From Sacculina carcini (taxonomy: Eukaryota > Arthropoda > Thecostraca > Sacculinidae), in the NCBI GenBank assembly GCA_916048095.2, contig OU696570.1, forward strand, positions 4,065,018-4,129,017: 64,000 bases of DNA, in the 5' to 3' direction. The notes beneath the pieces are model-generated. The model searched no databases, was not told where the DNA came from, and saw only the letters and a list, made by a program, of their open reading frames with translations. How positions within the stretch are numbered: position 1 is the first letter of the stretch; every line of letters starts with the position of its first letter. The position numbers were made by a program, and so were the translations under genes. Of this stretch, positions 51,887 through 64,000 are shown one piece after another.

Positions 51887-54800
51887 GCGGTAGCTACCTG
51901 CAGTAGTTGGTTGGATCGTTCGTTGTCGATGAGTCGTTGTTCAGTTTGTTCAAACACGGCCGTACTGTCCAGGTCATCGGTCATTAACCCCTCGTTCCTG
52001 TCATCACCACTGTCAGTACACACGTACACACACATTGCTTAAAATATAAATTAAAAACTATATATCTTGGATATACAGCTCAATTAATGATTGCAACATA
52101 ACGTTCAAATTGTGCTTGATGTTCGTAGGTATGCGTGTGTGTGTGTGTGTGTATGTATGAGTTGGCATGAAATGTATAAGTATGTACAATCGTCCCTCCA
52201 AATAGCGGACTCGAATGGACCGATAACAAATTGCGCTATTTGGAGGTGTTTTTTAGAGCAATGATTATCAAACTTTTTCACAATGTATCGTCCATTTTCA
52301 CAAAATATTCTCATATTTATTTGACAATTTGCATTTTCTCATATAATTCTACCATTAATTTTCATAATGCAGAAAATTGTTGAGTTGTGCGGCTTCTGGA
52401 CTTCATGATCGACTGCAGCTTGCAGGAGAGAGCCGTTTCATCAATGTTGAACACACAATTAGTCTCCGATAAAATAATATAAAAATCGCGATTGCCAGTT
52501 ATAGAAATGCCCTGTACCAATCTGATGTTCTGGGCGGCCGCCTATGTCTATGTCTATATCACACCATAATAAATAACTCGTCTATATCAATAAGCCTGCA
52601 ACAGTCAACTGTTGTCCGTCGATAAGCTGGAATCAGTATATTACATACATCCTGCATTGAAGAACCACACAGAACCACCGTTCTCCGCTATTTGGAGGGG
52701 AATTGTATTTGTGCATATAATTATGTGTGTATGTATAGCGTGACATGATATTATTCATATCAATAATCACATATGTAGATTGTATAAAACGTACATAATC
52801 GGCAACAAGAAAGCTAAGCACCGATGCTCGGCGAATTTTCGGCATTTTTAATTTGCATTTGCAGTTGATTTATATTCGTGTAATAATGTAGAAATGACAA
52901 TACATGCAAACAAACTAATACAAAACTAATAACACATACACGGACGATTATAGAAGCCGATAAGTTAACGCTGTTCAAAAATACATTAGAAAATATTGGT
53001 ATAAAAACAGCTTACGCCGAGCTTAGCTCATATCCTGTAATGCACCTAGGTAACAACACACACACACACAAACACCAGGAGACTGTCACCTTGGTTGTTG
53101 TTGTTGAGTGTTGTGTTGTGGACTGGCTGAGACGGCAGCGGGGTCGGTCAGCTGAGCCACACTCAACCTGCGTACAACGTGTCCTATATCGGCAACTGTT
53201 TGCTACACGCCGACCAACCAACACACAGACACACACACACAGACGGCAATGCAATACTACACACATCCATCCACACGACGGGTGTACATCCTGGGGACAT
53301 GGAGGTATATATACGCCCCGACAAATTGGCTGGATGTATATGTACTTATACCCCCCGATAATTCTGCTGAGTTCAATTCGTTAAGTATATTATCATCAAA
53401 ATCAGCATAGCAAATAGCAGTCCACAAGTGTATGCGTGTGTGTGTGTGTATGCAAGTGTGTTGTATGCAATATACTTTCATTGAGGTGTGTTGTAATTGT
53501 ATACAAAGACGGCGCCATATGATCTGACAGGACGGTGCGCCCCTCAAACAATCATCATAATTGTATACACAAATAGTTTGAGGGTCACATGTAATTGAGC
53601 CAACTGAGACAATCTTGTACATTAGTGCATGACGGCTGTCATCCCTCCGACACAAATATACACCCTTAACACACGCACACAAATCAAGACCATTGGCGTA
53701 TAGCAGAGTGAAAAACATGAAGCATAAGCTACACTGGGATTTGAGGCACAAATATTGCACAAGTTGTATAAGTATCGTACTGCAAGCAGATACAAGTATA
53801 TTGTATAGACACAGATATGCGCGTGCGTGTAGAATACCATTTCGGCCACTTGTTGTTCCAACTCAATGATCCGCTCTGAACTGCCCTGACATATTCTCTC
53901 CAAGTCGGCCATTTGACCCTGTTCACACACACACACACACAAATATATGCCTGTTCACACCCACACTCACAAATATATATGCCTGTTCACACCAACACAC
54001 ACACAAATATATGCCTGTTCACACCCACAAATATATGCCAAAAATATGCTAGCACAATTATCTGAATATTGTATTGTTAAATTGAACCAAATGTACGGTC
54101 ATAGCTAATGTGCCGAATATAGCCTAGGTCAGAGGTTCCCAAACTGGGGTCCCCGGACCCCTGGGGGTCCCTAAGAAGGTCATAGGGGGTCCGCTACTTC
54201 TCCCACCAAACTTAGGAGAGAGGATAGAAGGTACCCGTTTTCTTTCACTTTGGTGACATCAAACCCCGCATTGATCAACTGTGTAGGAGCCATCCAGCTC
54301 ACCCATCCCACCGAACAAGATATGTTTGATAGCTTTTGTGTTTAATTTTGGACTATTTTATGAAGGTATTTCGTTTTTTGGTTAGCTGTGGTGACAGTTC
54401 ATGGTGTAATTATCTACCTATTGTGGCTGTTTCTACCAATTTCAGTTTGTATTGAATTTAAAACGATAAGAAATATTGAAAGTATTTCAAATGTTTATTT
54501 TAAGACTTTCTTCGTGTAGGAATATGCAAATAGTAAATTTACTGCATTGTTATCATATAATGGCTACCTTGTTATGGTAATAGTAACTTCTGATTGGCTG
54601 GGGGTCCTCGGATGGGACATAAATATCTGGGGGATCCTTAGCATGGTAAAGTTTGGGAACCTCTGACCTAGGCTATGAGTTGATTTATTAATTTTATGTA
54701 TAAATTAATTTCTCGCATATCCGAACTAATTGGACAGAATTAATTAATTAAATTAATTAATTGGACCACAGGGGGTTCGGATAATTCAAGTGTCCAGACA

Positions 54801-57047
54801 AAATTAAATGTACATCTTTCTACCCCGCCACATCACTGAAGTACATAGTTTTTGATCACTAAACAATGACAATGGATAGAAACACACACACACACACACA
54901 CACACCAACCACTTACTTGCAGGAATGGGAAGATATTGGGTTTGAATAATGTTTGGTTAGGAAAATGCTCATCAATGGACAGTGGCGGCGCCAGGCTTTT
55001 TCCGGTGAGGGGTTGAGGGAGGTGAAGTGGAAACAAGAGCAACTACACTCAACATGTTCATGGCCGGGATATTGGGGGACTCAGAGGAACTTGGCACATT
55101 TGTTTGTGAAGGAGGACTCCAGCCTCTCCAATATCCGTGGCACAGACACACGACAAATGTGTGAACTACGCACCGCCGACGACAAGGCGCGGAAAATGAA
55201 GTGTCTGTGTCATATTAGCGCGAGCCATTTGAGACACTGGCGCGCTTCAAATACGGCACAAATTGCTGTAATGTGCTGTTATATAATGTAATGTGTATGT
55301 AGTTACAGTGTACGTTGCGATGTCGTCGTTCGATTGCGATGATGTCACGGCCGTTGAATCACACATAGCTAGAATAGACGGAGCTGCAATCTCACGCTGC
55401 AGCTTTGCAGAACAAGCGCGCTAGCCTGAGTGTGTGTATGCGTGCGTGTGTGTGCATGTGAGTCAGTGCGTGTATGCGTGTCTGTATACGTCCGTCTGTT
55501 GCTAGGCACTGTTTGTACATGCGAACGTATGTGTGTGTATATGATTGTGCGTATATGCGTGAGTGTGTATGTGTGCGTGTGTGTGTGTGAGTGTGTATAT
55601 GAGTATGCGTATATGTGTGAGTGTGTATGTGTGCGTGTGAGTGTGTATATGAGTATGCGTATATGTGTGAGTGTGTATGTGTGCGTGTGTGTGCGATCAC
55701 GTCATCGTCACTGTTGTTATGCACTTATATGTGGCAATGTACATGTTGCATATTGGTATGCGTGCATGTGTGTGTATCAATGTGCATGTGTATGAGCGCT
55801 TGTGTGTCATCACGATTGTCATACACGTGTTGTTCGAACATAGAGAGTTTACTATATAATGTGCTAACGGGGGAGTCGTGTTCTGAGCGTGCTTGAAGGT
55901 GGTGTGGTCGTGCTTGAAGGTGGTGTAGGCGCGCGTGGGGCAGCGATGTTTCTCAGCCTTGCTAATCACGACCCCCTTCAACACAATGTGAGTCCTTGTG
56001 ACCCCCAGAAACAGTCCTGGGCCCCACTACAAGTCCTTGTGGCTCCATATACTCATGGATTGACGCGACACGACTTCCCCAGATGACTTAATTGTTTCAA
56101 CATATATTTTTGCGGCCCGCAAGAAAACATGGCAAATAATCTCATGGTCTACCAGAGGGGCATACATACCACGTTGATGAAACCTTATGAAGTGGGAAAA
56201 GTAAGCATGCATCCACGCACATACACATACTGAACACACACACACACACACAAACACACATACCTGTTTGTCCTGCAGTTCCTGCTTGAGTCGGTCTACT
56301 TGAGTCTGCAGTTGTTCTGCACGACCACATAGCTCCTCGTTCTGATCTTCCAGAGTGACCAGCTCCTTGCCGCCCTCGCGAATCATCTCGTTCGCCTCAC
56401 GAATATCAATATCCTGCAGTCTGCGTCAGCAACACACACACACACACACGTATATATATACACAAATATACAGATATACACAATGAGAAGGGCTTGAAAT
56501 AAGATAGTTTCGAATGTCACCACACGATGCAGCAGTAATCACACACGGCAGATATTTTGACAAAACAAGTAAAAACGAGTGCAATAACAATAAAACATAT
56601 TAATAAGCAGCTCGATTAAATGCCGAATGGTTATTGCCCTACTGTGCCATTCCCCATTTTCTAAGTTAATGTTTCTTAATTAAGCTTTGCTAATTATTCA
56701 TAAATAGTGGAATAAAGCAACAGTTGCAAACTTTTTAGTATAATTTTATGAAAAATCCAAAAAAAAAATAAAAATCGCAATATGATCCATTGGTGGGTAA
56801 TATTGTGGGGTAAATAAGGTGGGTTGTGTCCAACCGGCCGGTCATATGGCAAACAATGTGCTGAGAGCAAGTGTTAGAACTAGAGCAAGAAAGAGGCCAC
56901 ATAGAGAGAGAGAGGAAGAGGGTTTCTCACTTGGCCGCCTCTTTATACTTGCTCAGCTCATCGTTCAACTGAGCGATAGCCTCATTGTTGGACGACAATA
57001 AGTGCTCACTGTGACGAGCCTCCGCCTCGCTCTGACAACCGACCACA

Positions 57048-57078
<31 letters not shown>

Positions 57079-57172
57079 ATCAATGGGCGCCGTACAGTCA
57101 TCAAACTTGCTGCTCCTAGTAAATGCAAACAACTGCCCATAAGCCGACAGACACACACACACACACAAACAT

Positions 57173-57212
<40 letters not shown>

Positions 57213-57262
57213 ACACACACCAACACACACACCCACATACATATACAAAAACACAGAGACAA

Positions 57263-57294
<32 letters not shown>

Positions 57295-58477
57295 ACGCAT
57301 GCAGACACACACACACACAATCACACACAAACACACACACACACACACCAACACACACATACACTGGCGCACTGACCAGTTGTGCGCGCAGTGACGTCAC
57401 TTGTGTTGAGGCGTCGTCCAGTTGTTGTTGCAGCTGCTCGCACAGTTGTTGGCGTTGTTGCAACTGTTGCGACGCCAGTTGCTGCTGGTCGCCGAGCGAT
57501 TGCAGCTGCATTTCCAGTCGACAATTGCGCTCCTCAGCCACCTCGGCTCGCTCGCGATATTCCTGAACAAACCGTGTCAAGAAACATGTGACAGAAACAT
57601 ACCGTAAAACCTCCATTTGAACGGCATGTTCTACTGATCATACCTTCCCCCGAAGTGCCGTTCAAATGGAGAGCTCCGCTCTATTTTTCCACTAGCTGGT
57701 GAGAATTTAGAGAATATAACGTATATATTATCGATGAAAAAACAACCAGGTAACGCATGCATATATATTTAACAAAACACAAATACAGGGTGATTACTGG
57801 TAATTAATTTCACAAATTCACTAAAAAAAATCAGTCATAGCTATTGTCGAACGAGAAGAATTAATCAAAGTGACGTTTACTTACTTAGATGTGCCCTTCA
57901 ATTAGGGGTTTTACGGTAAATGGGCGCTCAGACATTAGTATGCAGCACTGTTCCCGACAGTAACACGCATAACATCAACAACAAATAATACAAGTGTTGA
58001 AATGAACGAACACCAAGCAAGGCACACACACACACACCGCCTTCAAACATCAAGCAAAGTCTCGATCAAGCCACACAATGTATATACATCAGATCATCAA
58101 CAAAGGTGTATTGCAAATAAACATGCAACACACGTAAAATAAGTAGAGTTAACAGAATAAATGTGTGTGTGGGGGTATGAGAAAGTGTGCAATCAAACAC
58201 GGAATGCAGGAAATATGGTGAAATAGAGCGTGACAAGGACCGATAGTAAATTGATAAACATAAGTGAACAATAATAACAATACAACGACGAGTGATTTGT
58301 GAGTCAGTGTGCATGTGTATATGTGCGTGTGTGTGTGTGTCTTGTTTATTCGTATTATATATGCCAAACAATAACAAGAAATGCATGATACAATATACAA
58401 ATCTTGAACTCTGACATGGAGAAAAGTGCACCGAGCACATCTCTTTGACGAACATGATATACATGTACACATCATGT

Positions 58478-58518
<41 letters not shown>

Positions 58519-61500
58519 GCCGGGTTGACTGACCTCCAGCTCGGTGTCGGTGCGTTGTGCCTGCGCCGAGAAGAAGCGATACTGTTGGTCTGCCGCCTTC
58601 TGCGAATTCATATCTCCCTCGTTCAAACAGTTTCTGAACACACACACGCACACGATCGAAGTTAGCCTCTGGATTCACCTTTCACCCATTGACGTCGTAA
58701 TTCGATCAGAAGAATGCCCGAAGTGAAATGTCTAAGTGAGTGGAAGACATATAGATAGTCTTTTTAGATAGTACGCGCCAACTCAAATGACCACTATAGA
58801 CACTTCTGTTTGTGTCTTGTCAATATAGTAAACTTTGAAACTTTGAACTGTTGAAAGCATGTATGTTAGTGCAGAATATACATAATGAACAGGGCAACAT
58901 ATAAGCACGGTTAATATCTCCTGTCGTACGGTTCAGACATCGACAGACAAGTGCTAACACACGGAACAATGCAATTGAAATGCTAGCGTAACACATCAGC
59001 CCTGACTAGTGAGATAAATTTGAAGCAGTGGAAGACACTGGCATGGGGAGTTGAGGAGTTGATTTAATTTGCTCCACATAAACATTATCATCCTCCGGCC
59101 CAGTGGTTCTCAACCTGGATTAGATTGAAACCCAGTGGATCGGTGAGTCAGTTTCAGGGGTTGGGTGGTTTGGTTCATCCACTCGTATTATTCGTGACGT
59201 CAAGCTCTGCTTGGTCATCACAGGATGCAGCTAATCACGCCACATCATTTGGTCTTGATATCTGTGCTGCAAGCAACTCGGTCCACTCAGTAGTAGCCTA
59301 CTTGTGACTGCTTTGATCTTGTTATTTAGATTTGTGATTTTACTTTTAATACTTCAAACACGATGGGTTCAATGAATGCATGTTTGGAACCTGTGGGGCT
59401 CAGTACCTCCAACAAAGTGAAGAACCACTGAGCTAGCACGCCTTAACATCAAAAATCTCGCGCAGACACAGCGGCATCCACCTCACTCACCTCCAGAACT
59501 TCTCAACATCTTCCAGCTGCTTGGCAAACTCGTCGCCCAGTTGCTGTCGCAGTCGAGTCTCCTGCGTCACATTGTCCCGCCGAGCTTCGGCCAGTTGATT
59601 GGTCAACGTCTCCACCATCTCAGTCAACGCCTGATAACGTACAAACATACACACACACACACATACACGCGCGCGCGAGCTTAGAGAAAATCGCAAGTGT
59701 ACCACAAGAGAACACGCGCCAATGGAGCAATGTGTAGAGCGAGAGAAACAAACGCCAGATAAGTGGATGTTATCATATTAGACAAATAAACGATACAACA
59801 GCTATCGCACCGCGAGAAACCACTCGTGAACAAAAACAATAGCATTACTAATGTTGTCCTGTGCTACTTTTGTTCTCGCAGTAATAAACCTAGACTCAAC
59901 TTGGTCAGCAAAGAGTAGATTATGCACAATTACTGATGAATGCTTCAGTGATCTAGTCGATGGTGAAAATATCTCAATGACGTATATCTGACTCGGACGT
60001 CTTTCAATTGATTTTTTGCTTAAATATTTGTAATTATCTACTTTTGCTTTGGTTGATTACAAAATTACAATAAATGCCTATTTTGTATTTTATGGCCATA
60101 TTTAATAGTTGCATGGCTATGAAATTGTGTCAAAATTCAATTCACTGCTTGAGACAGCAGTTATCATTACACTCTGAAAACATCTTTTGCAACTGTTTAG
60201 TATTTTCTATTCTATGTTCATTTGATAATACACTTGTTAATACGAGAAAAATTGACACAACAAAACAAGTGTTTAACTGGGATTCCCACGACTACAGTAC
60301 AGTACAACAGAGAGATGATGGCAATGACAGCGAACTACAGTGGCGCCACCTGTCGCTGTTGATCGGCGGCGTCTGGTTGATCTTGCAACACGGTCGAGCT
60401 CATGATGGGTCGCGCCAGAGTGCCCGGCCGCAGGGACTGCCGCGCCATCACGCTGAACCGAGAACGCTCGCGCTCTTTCGGCTCCACATGCACACAAACC
60501 TGCACAACACCAATCATATACACACACACACACACACATACACACTTGTTTTTGTGTGTATATGTTGTTTCAAATGGCATGTGTCATCTAACAATATCAT
60601 GTTATACATGTTCGTTCAAGAACAGCGGCTCAACAAACATTGCCATTGTTTATTACTGTGCCTGTGATTACTACGTGGAAATATATGATAAATTACAAAA
60701 TTACACGCACACACACACACGTTTGCGTATACACGGCAAACTAAGAAATCACATACACACAGAGACAGTCGATGAAAGCAGACTGGATATAACATGTTAA
60801 CGACAAGTTTCAAACAATAAGGAAACAATCACACACACACAATCACACAAAAGACACCGCACGATAACTCACAAATACGCCATGTAGCGGCTGATATAGC
60901 GGCTCACCTGACGAGCTAGAGCGGAAAACTTGAGCGTGTGAATGGTCTCGTCGAAGACGCGCGCATCAGGCCCGATATTGACCAGCAGGCTGACTTGAGT
61001 GGAAGCAGATACACCGCCGCCGCCGCCGCCAGTGAAAAACGGCTGAAACAGACGCGTCAGCTTGCTGTCACGATATGGCACCACGATATGTGCACCGCTG
61101 CTGGTCGCAGAGCTGGCGGCGGCAGCATGGGCCGAGGTCGGCTGACATGTGGTGGGAAGTGACAGCGGCCCTCCAACTTGACCGCCGCCGGCAACGCATG
61201 ATCGAGACTGTTGCTGACTGCAAACACACACACACACATAAACACACACATAAACACACACAGAATCATGCTTGTGCAAGAATATAGCTTCAAGAACAGA
61301 GCGATAGATGATAGTAACAAATCACCAAATGGCATAATCAACAACACTACACCATAAATGTTCCAACAAAAGTATGCTCTTTGGAAGGCAGGAGCCACGA
61401 GTATTTGACTCGTTTCTGCGGAAGAACCTCGGTGAAAACACACACACACACAGAGATAATTGGGAATGATTCTTGTATTATTTCTCGCTGTTACCAGGCA

Positions 61501-63219
61501 ATGCCGACACAATATGTGAGTGTATACAAGCAAGGCTTGTACACGACAGTCAGCATTCAGCCGGGAGTTGGAGTGTGAGAATACAGCTAGACTAAACAAA
61601 CACAAAAATGAGAAACAAATACACTATGATGAGTAGGCATAATAGAAGAACAAGACACACACACACATATATATATTGAAGAAAAATAGCAAATTAAGCC
61701 ACGCGCACATGAACGACAGTGATTCAAGCACAAAACAGCTGACACACACACAGTCAGAGCATGGGAGGACGGACGGACGGGAGAGAGTGAGAGTGAGAAG
61801 CTCACCGCAGCGCCTTGAGACATCGGCCGAGAACCATGAGCGACTTGTTGATGTTGGCAGTTTCTTTCATGCGTGCACCCTGCGTGTGAGACTTCTCCAC
61901 ACGCTCAGTACCAGCCAAGTCACACACAGTCAACCTACACACACACACACACACACACATACACGGTCAACCTACACACACACACACACACATACATATA
62001 CACGGTCAACCTACATACACGGTTAACCTACACAAACACATATACCGTCAACCTACACATACACGTACACATACACATACGTACAGACATACATACACGA
62101 TCAAACTACACACACATACACGGTCAACCTACACATACACATACTCGATCAACCTACACACATGCAGACATACATACACGGTCATGATTGTGATGTGAAA
62201 AATGTGGCAATAAACTGAACAAAAAAAACCTACACATACACACACACACGGTCAACCTACACACATACTGACATACATACACGGTCAACCTACACACACA
62301 CATAGACGGTCAACCTACACACACACATACACGGTCAACCTACACACACACATACACGGTCAACCTACACACACATACACAAACATACAAGTGTAAACAC
62401 GCACATACGCACAAGCCTTTTTTAGCAAACGAATATATTAGCACACGAGCCTAGAATAAAATACAAGACAGGGTGTAAGGATTACTCCTGTCTAAAGCGA
62501 TGAATTTAGTTTTAACATAATTTCAAATTCATGCAGCTATGAGAAATAGCCAGAAAAAGGCAAAACAGTCTTCGTTGCAATTTTGTGATCAACAAAAAGA
62601 AGACAACCAAAACAAATGAGTAAAAAAATACTAAAAAACAAAGGAATGATGAGCAGTCACAGTAAGTGGTTGATTGCAAGACAAACCACACGAGCATACG
62701 GGACTGCAACCAAGATTTGGCCTATTAGATATAGGTCAAGAAATACACCTGTTAAACTACACAATTGCACGTACATTTCACTATACATGCCACATTTGAC
62801 TACACATGGTATACGTGCATGCATAGTCAAATACTTTGGGGGAAATAAACAAAAAAATAAACACAACACATAACTTGACTTCAGCAAAAAATGGCGCTGT
62901 AAATTTGAACAAAAACAATTGGTAGAATAACCGCCGAGATCGAGTGAAAACTTGAGATGCATTACAACAGCTCACATACCAACGGCGGGTCACTGTGTGT
63001 GTGTGTGGCTTGTGTGTGTGTGTGTAAATTATGTTAAGGTAAGTGTGTGCGTGCGTGCGTGCATGTGTAAATTGTGTCTACACAACTAAGTGATTGTAAT
63101 ATGATCGTTTCCAAAACGTCACTTTGAGTAAAAGAGAGAAAGAGAGAGATAGAAAGAGAGAGAAAGAGAGAGGGAAAGAGAGAGGGAAAGAGAGAGAAAG
63201 AGAGAGAAAGAGAGAGAAA

Positions 63220-63252
<33 letters not shown>

Positions 63253-63656
63253 GGAAAGAGAGAGACGTACATGCTGCAGCGAGTCATGCGATGATCGGCC
63301 GCCTCATTAGCTGCTCTGCCTGCAGCTGCAGCTGTTGCAGAGGCAGCTGCTGGTCCTTCTAGCAGGCGGATGACACGCACGGTGACCACACAGTGCGACC
63401 GGCTGGAGTTCTCGTTGAGTTTGGTGGCGGCGAAACGCAACTGCCGCTGTCCACTGCGAATCAACAGACAAGCCTCGTCGGCCGAGCGAACCTCCACCTG
63501 ACGCACGTCTGAAATGCGTCACACATCATTGCATTGTAACTATTATTACTATTATTATAATTAATTACAAGCAAATACAGTAGCATGGGAAGAGTGCAAG
63601 CACTATCACCACCCTGTGCGGTGGCCCATCATGTACCAGAAGCGCCCAAAATATGT

Positions 63657-63691
<35 letters not shown>

Positions 63692-63837
63692 TACACAGAC
63701 CTTTCAGATATGGGTCGCCATTTTTGTCGAGTCCCAGGCTGAGCTGTTTGCGCCGCTGTGTCGTCGAGTCAATCGGCACAAGCAGGTCGTAAATGTACTC
63801 GTTGTAAATCTCCACCACCGACATCCACACCGAAAAA
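43625..63837 (-). CDS. kinesin-6 (KIF20-type), 5' end beyond the window
   Basis: 21 exons join in frame to at least 1110 residues: 63701-63837, 63271-63508, 61806-61934, 60908-61217, 60350-60499, 59491-59630, 58534-58633, 57377-57562, 56931-57031, 56264-56420, 53838-53918, 53090-53202, 51898-52009, 51062-51394, 50543-50686, 49958-50122, 49592-49777, 48695-48787, 48034-48128, 44272-44557, 43625-43702. Motor motifs: [19 protein letters not shown] (kinesin-6 style), switch I NENSSRSH, switch [25 protein letters not shown] and [16 protein letters not shown]. The P-loop lies off the right edge. Exons 6-17 encode Gln/Glu/Leu-rich coiled coil; the basic tail ([16 protein letters not shown]) ends in RSRKVAK. 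By homology it is a microtubule motor of anaphase, cytokinesis or trafficking. KIF20A versus KIF20B is unresolved. Confidence 0.88.
44881..48000 (-). mobile_element. 5'-truncated LINE with mutated RT box (LINE-B)
   Basis: Same strand as the kinesin, in the intron between its exons 19 and 20. The frame enters within the endonuclease ([18 protein letters not shown]) and covers the whole reverse transcriptase ([38 protein letters not shown]). The catalytic box reads [10 protein letters not shown], with Glu for the second Asp. The frame lacks its own stop and runs into CA-rich DNA at about 45530. The probable 3' tail, AAAAGCGCGATATAAATG then (TAATG)n, is at 44881-44945, beyond a CA-rich expansion. 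Confidence 0.85.
48840..48996 (-). mobile_element. tRNA-derived SINE
   Basis: Minus-strand head with A-box-like TAGCTCAGTGGCTAAGACGC and B-box GGTTCGAATCC, then a short body (GGATTGAATCACCGCTGTGG). A proper acceptor stem is lacking. It lies in the kinesin intron between exons 17 and 18. Confidence 0.6.
50700..51050. repeat. degenerate CA-rich array
   Basis: (CA)n interrupted at intervals by GCAGACA, GATACA and CCAACA. It occupies nearly the whole intron between kinesin exons 14 and 15, giving GU repeats on the sense strand next to both splice sites. Confidence 0.9.
52185..52707. mobile_element. pogo/Tc1-type MITE
   Basis: Ends TACAATCGTCCCTCCAAATA and ATTTGGAGGGGAATTGTA are inverted, with internal copies of CGCTATTTGGAG. 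TA at both ends fits a Tc1/mariner/pogo target. No transposase frame. Confidence 0.8.
53291..53665 (+). repeat. dispersed repeat family R1, copy 3
   Basis: Colinear with 6062-6405 (ATCAAAATCAGCATAG and GAGGGTCACATGTAATTGA), with an extra insert of about 60 bases around 53500-53560. It lies in the kinesin intron between exons 11 and 12. Confidence 0.7.
54130..54665. mobile_element. hAT MITE family M3, 536 bp
   Basis: Ends CAGAGGTTCCCAAACT and AGTTTGGGAACCTCTG are perfect inverted repeats apart from spacing. Flanks GCCTAGGT and ACCTAGGC agree at 6 of 8 and are palindromic, so the inverted repeat appears to extend into the target site. Confidence 0.88.
54980..55135 (+). mobile_element. hAT MITE family M1, copy 5 (3' end degraded)
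   Basis: Starts CAGTGGCGGCGCCAGGC and follows the family consensus to a GGGACTC...CTCCAGCCTCTCC stretch. The right terminal repeat is not recognisable. Confidence 0.75.
55430..55695. repeat. TG-rich minisatellite
   Basis: A unit of about 50 bases containing GAGTATGCGTATATGTGTGA is repeated nearly perfectly two to three times between 55548 and 55695 within a wider (TG)n field. Confidence 0.85.
55945..56160. mobile_element. relic of hAT MITE family M2
   Basis: Interior words CAACACAATGTGAGTC(C)TTGTG and GTGGC(T)CCATATAC follow the order of 29323-29563. The termini are degraded. Confidence 0.6.
57040..57365. repeat. (CA)n field filling a kinesin intron
   Basis: The intron between kinesin exons 8 and 9 is almost wholly (CA)n on the plus strand (GU repeats in the transcript), broken by short unique spacers. 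Confidence 0.92.
57600..57918. mobile_element. mariner-type MITE with CCGTAAAA termini, copy 2
   Basis: TACCGTAAAACC at the left and GGGGTTTTACGGTA at the right are inverted, with a TA target. The interior is shared with 2388-2718. Subterminal GCCGTTCAAATGGAGAG complements the left end, adding a second inverted pair. Confidence 0.88.
59101..59430. mobile_element. hAT-like MITE
   Basis: CAGTGGTTCTCAACCTGG at the left and GAAGAACCACTG at the right are inverted. I see no matching 8-bp flanks, so it is old or truncated. Confidence 0.65.
61929..62390. repeat. minisatellite built on a kinesin splice acceptor
   Basis: About a dozen copies of (C)GGTCAACCTACACAC spaced by (CA)n or CATACA. On the transcript strand each reads GTGTGTAG|GTTGACC, identical to the true acceptor and first bases of kinesin exon 3 (61934). 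The first copy is the exon edge itself. Confidence 0.9.
62400..63000. other. kinesin intron without recognised features
   Basis: AT-rich remainder of the intron between kinesin exons 2 and 3. No exon, RNA gene or repeat end is recognised. Confidence 0.5.
63125..63266. repeat. (GAGAGAAA)n polypurine tract
   Basis: About 140 bases of purine repeat starting directly after the kinesin exon 2 donor (63269-63270). The transcript therefore has a long (UUUCUCUC)n pyrimidine tract at the 5' end of the intron. Confidence 0.95.
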
Positions 63838-64000
63838 CTGACACACACAAACACACACAAACATGACCGATTTACATCAAAGAAACATAGTCGGCAAAAT
63901 GCGCGGAAAAAACACGAAAAAACCACCATATTTTCCTGTGTATAAAGCACGTTTTTTGTCTAGAATTTGACTTTAAAAACAGGAGATCTCTGATACACGA

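Noticed and set aside
53091-53168. Kinesin exon 12 in the [12 protein letters not shown] frame from an acceptor at TACGCAG
   Set aside because: It leaves the next exon out of phase. Starting at GTGTAG|CAA (53202) gives an open frame that matches both neighbours.
61929-62390. CRISPR-like spacing of GGTCAACCTACAC repeats
   Set aside because: The spacers are (CA)n simple sequence, so this is a minisatellite.

Overview
The window is nuclear DNA of an animal, probably an invertebrate; I cannot name the species. Evidence: spliced genes with GT-AG introns, orthologues of metazoan genes (NUP43, CCDC43, Rubicon, a KIF20-type kinesin), an intron-containing tRNA-Ile(UAU), L2/CR1-type LINEs, tRNA-derived SINEs, many hAT-like and mariner-like MITEs, and very dense (CA)n/(TA)n microsatellites. 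Coding exons are GC-rich and introns AT-rich. Every gene model was built by hand from the six frames, and each closes in frame across all its junctions.

Layout: NUP43 (+, 743-6798, 8 exons) converges on CCDC43 (-, 8226-15784, 5 exons). CCDC43 is head-to-head with Rubicon/RUBCN (+, 16894-32382, two coding exons split by a 12.8-kb intron). That intron holds a nearly complete LINE with a PHD-finger ORF1 (about 23850-28600, - strand), a truncated LINE (20529-21757), a SINE and several MITEs. RUBCN converges on an unrecognised 233-residue gene (-, 33250-41863, 6 exons), whose first intron-rich stretch is hit by MITEs, with a tRNA-Ile gene between its fourth and fifth splice junctions and two E2F-like sites upstream of its start. 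The right third is a kinesin-6 gene of KIF20 type (-, 43625 to beyond the right edge, 21 exons in view, at least 1110 residues). Its motor 5' part lies outside the window, and a 5'-truncated LINE sits in its next-to-last coding intron but one.

The genes are not an operon. NUP43 serves the nuclear pore and kinetochore, kinesin-6 serves cytokinesis and transport, Rubicon acts in autophagy and endosome control, and CCDC43 is poorly characterised. The most interesting signals are: a canonical A AAA AAC slippery heptamer directly before the LINE ORF1 stop, with ORF2 in the -1 frame; a minisatellite that repeats a splice acceptor about a dozen times upstream of the real kinesin one; sense-strand (UG)n tracts at most 3' splice sites in all genes; an acidic insertion inside the Rubicon homology domain; and an apparently novel gene under E2F-like sites.
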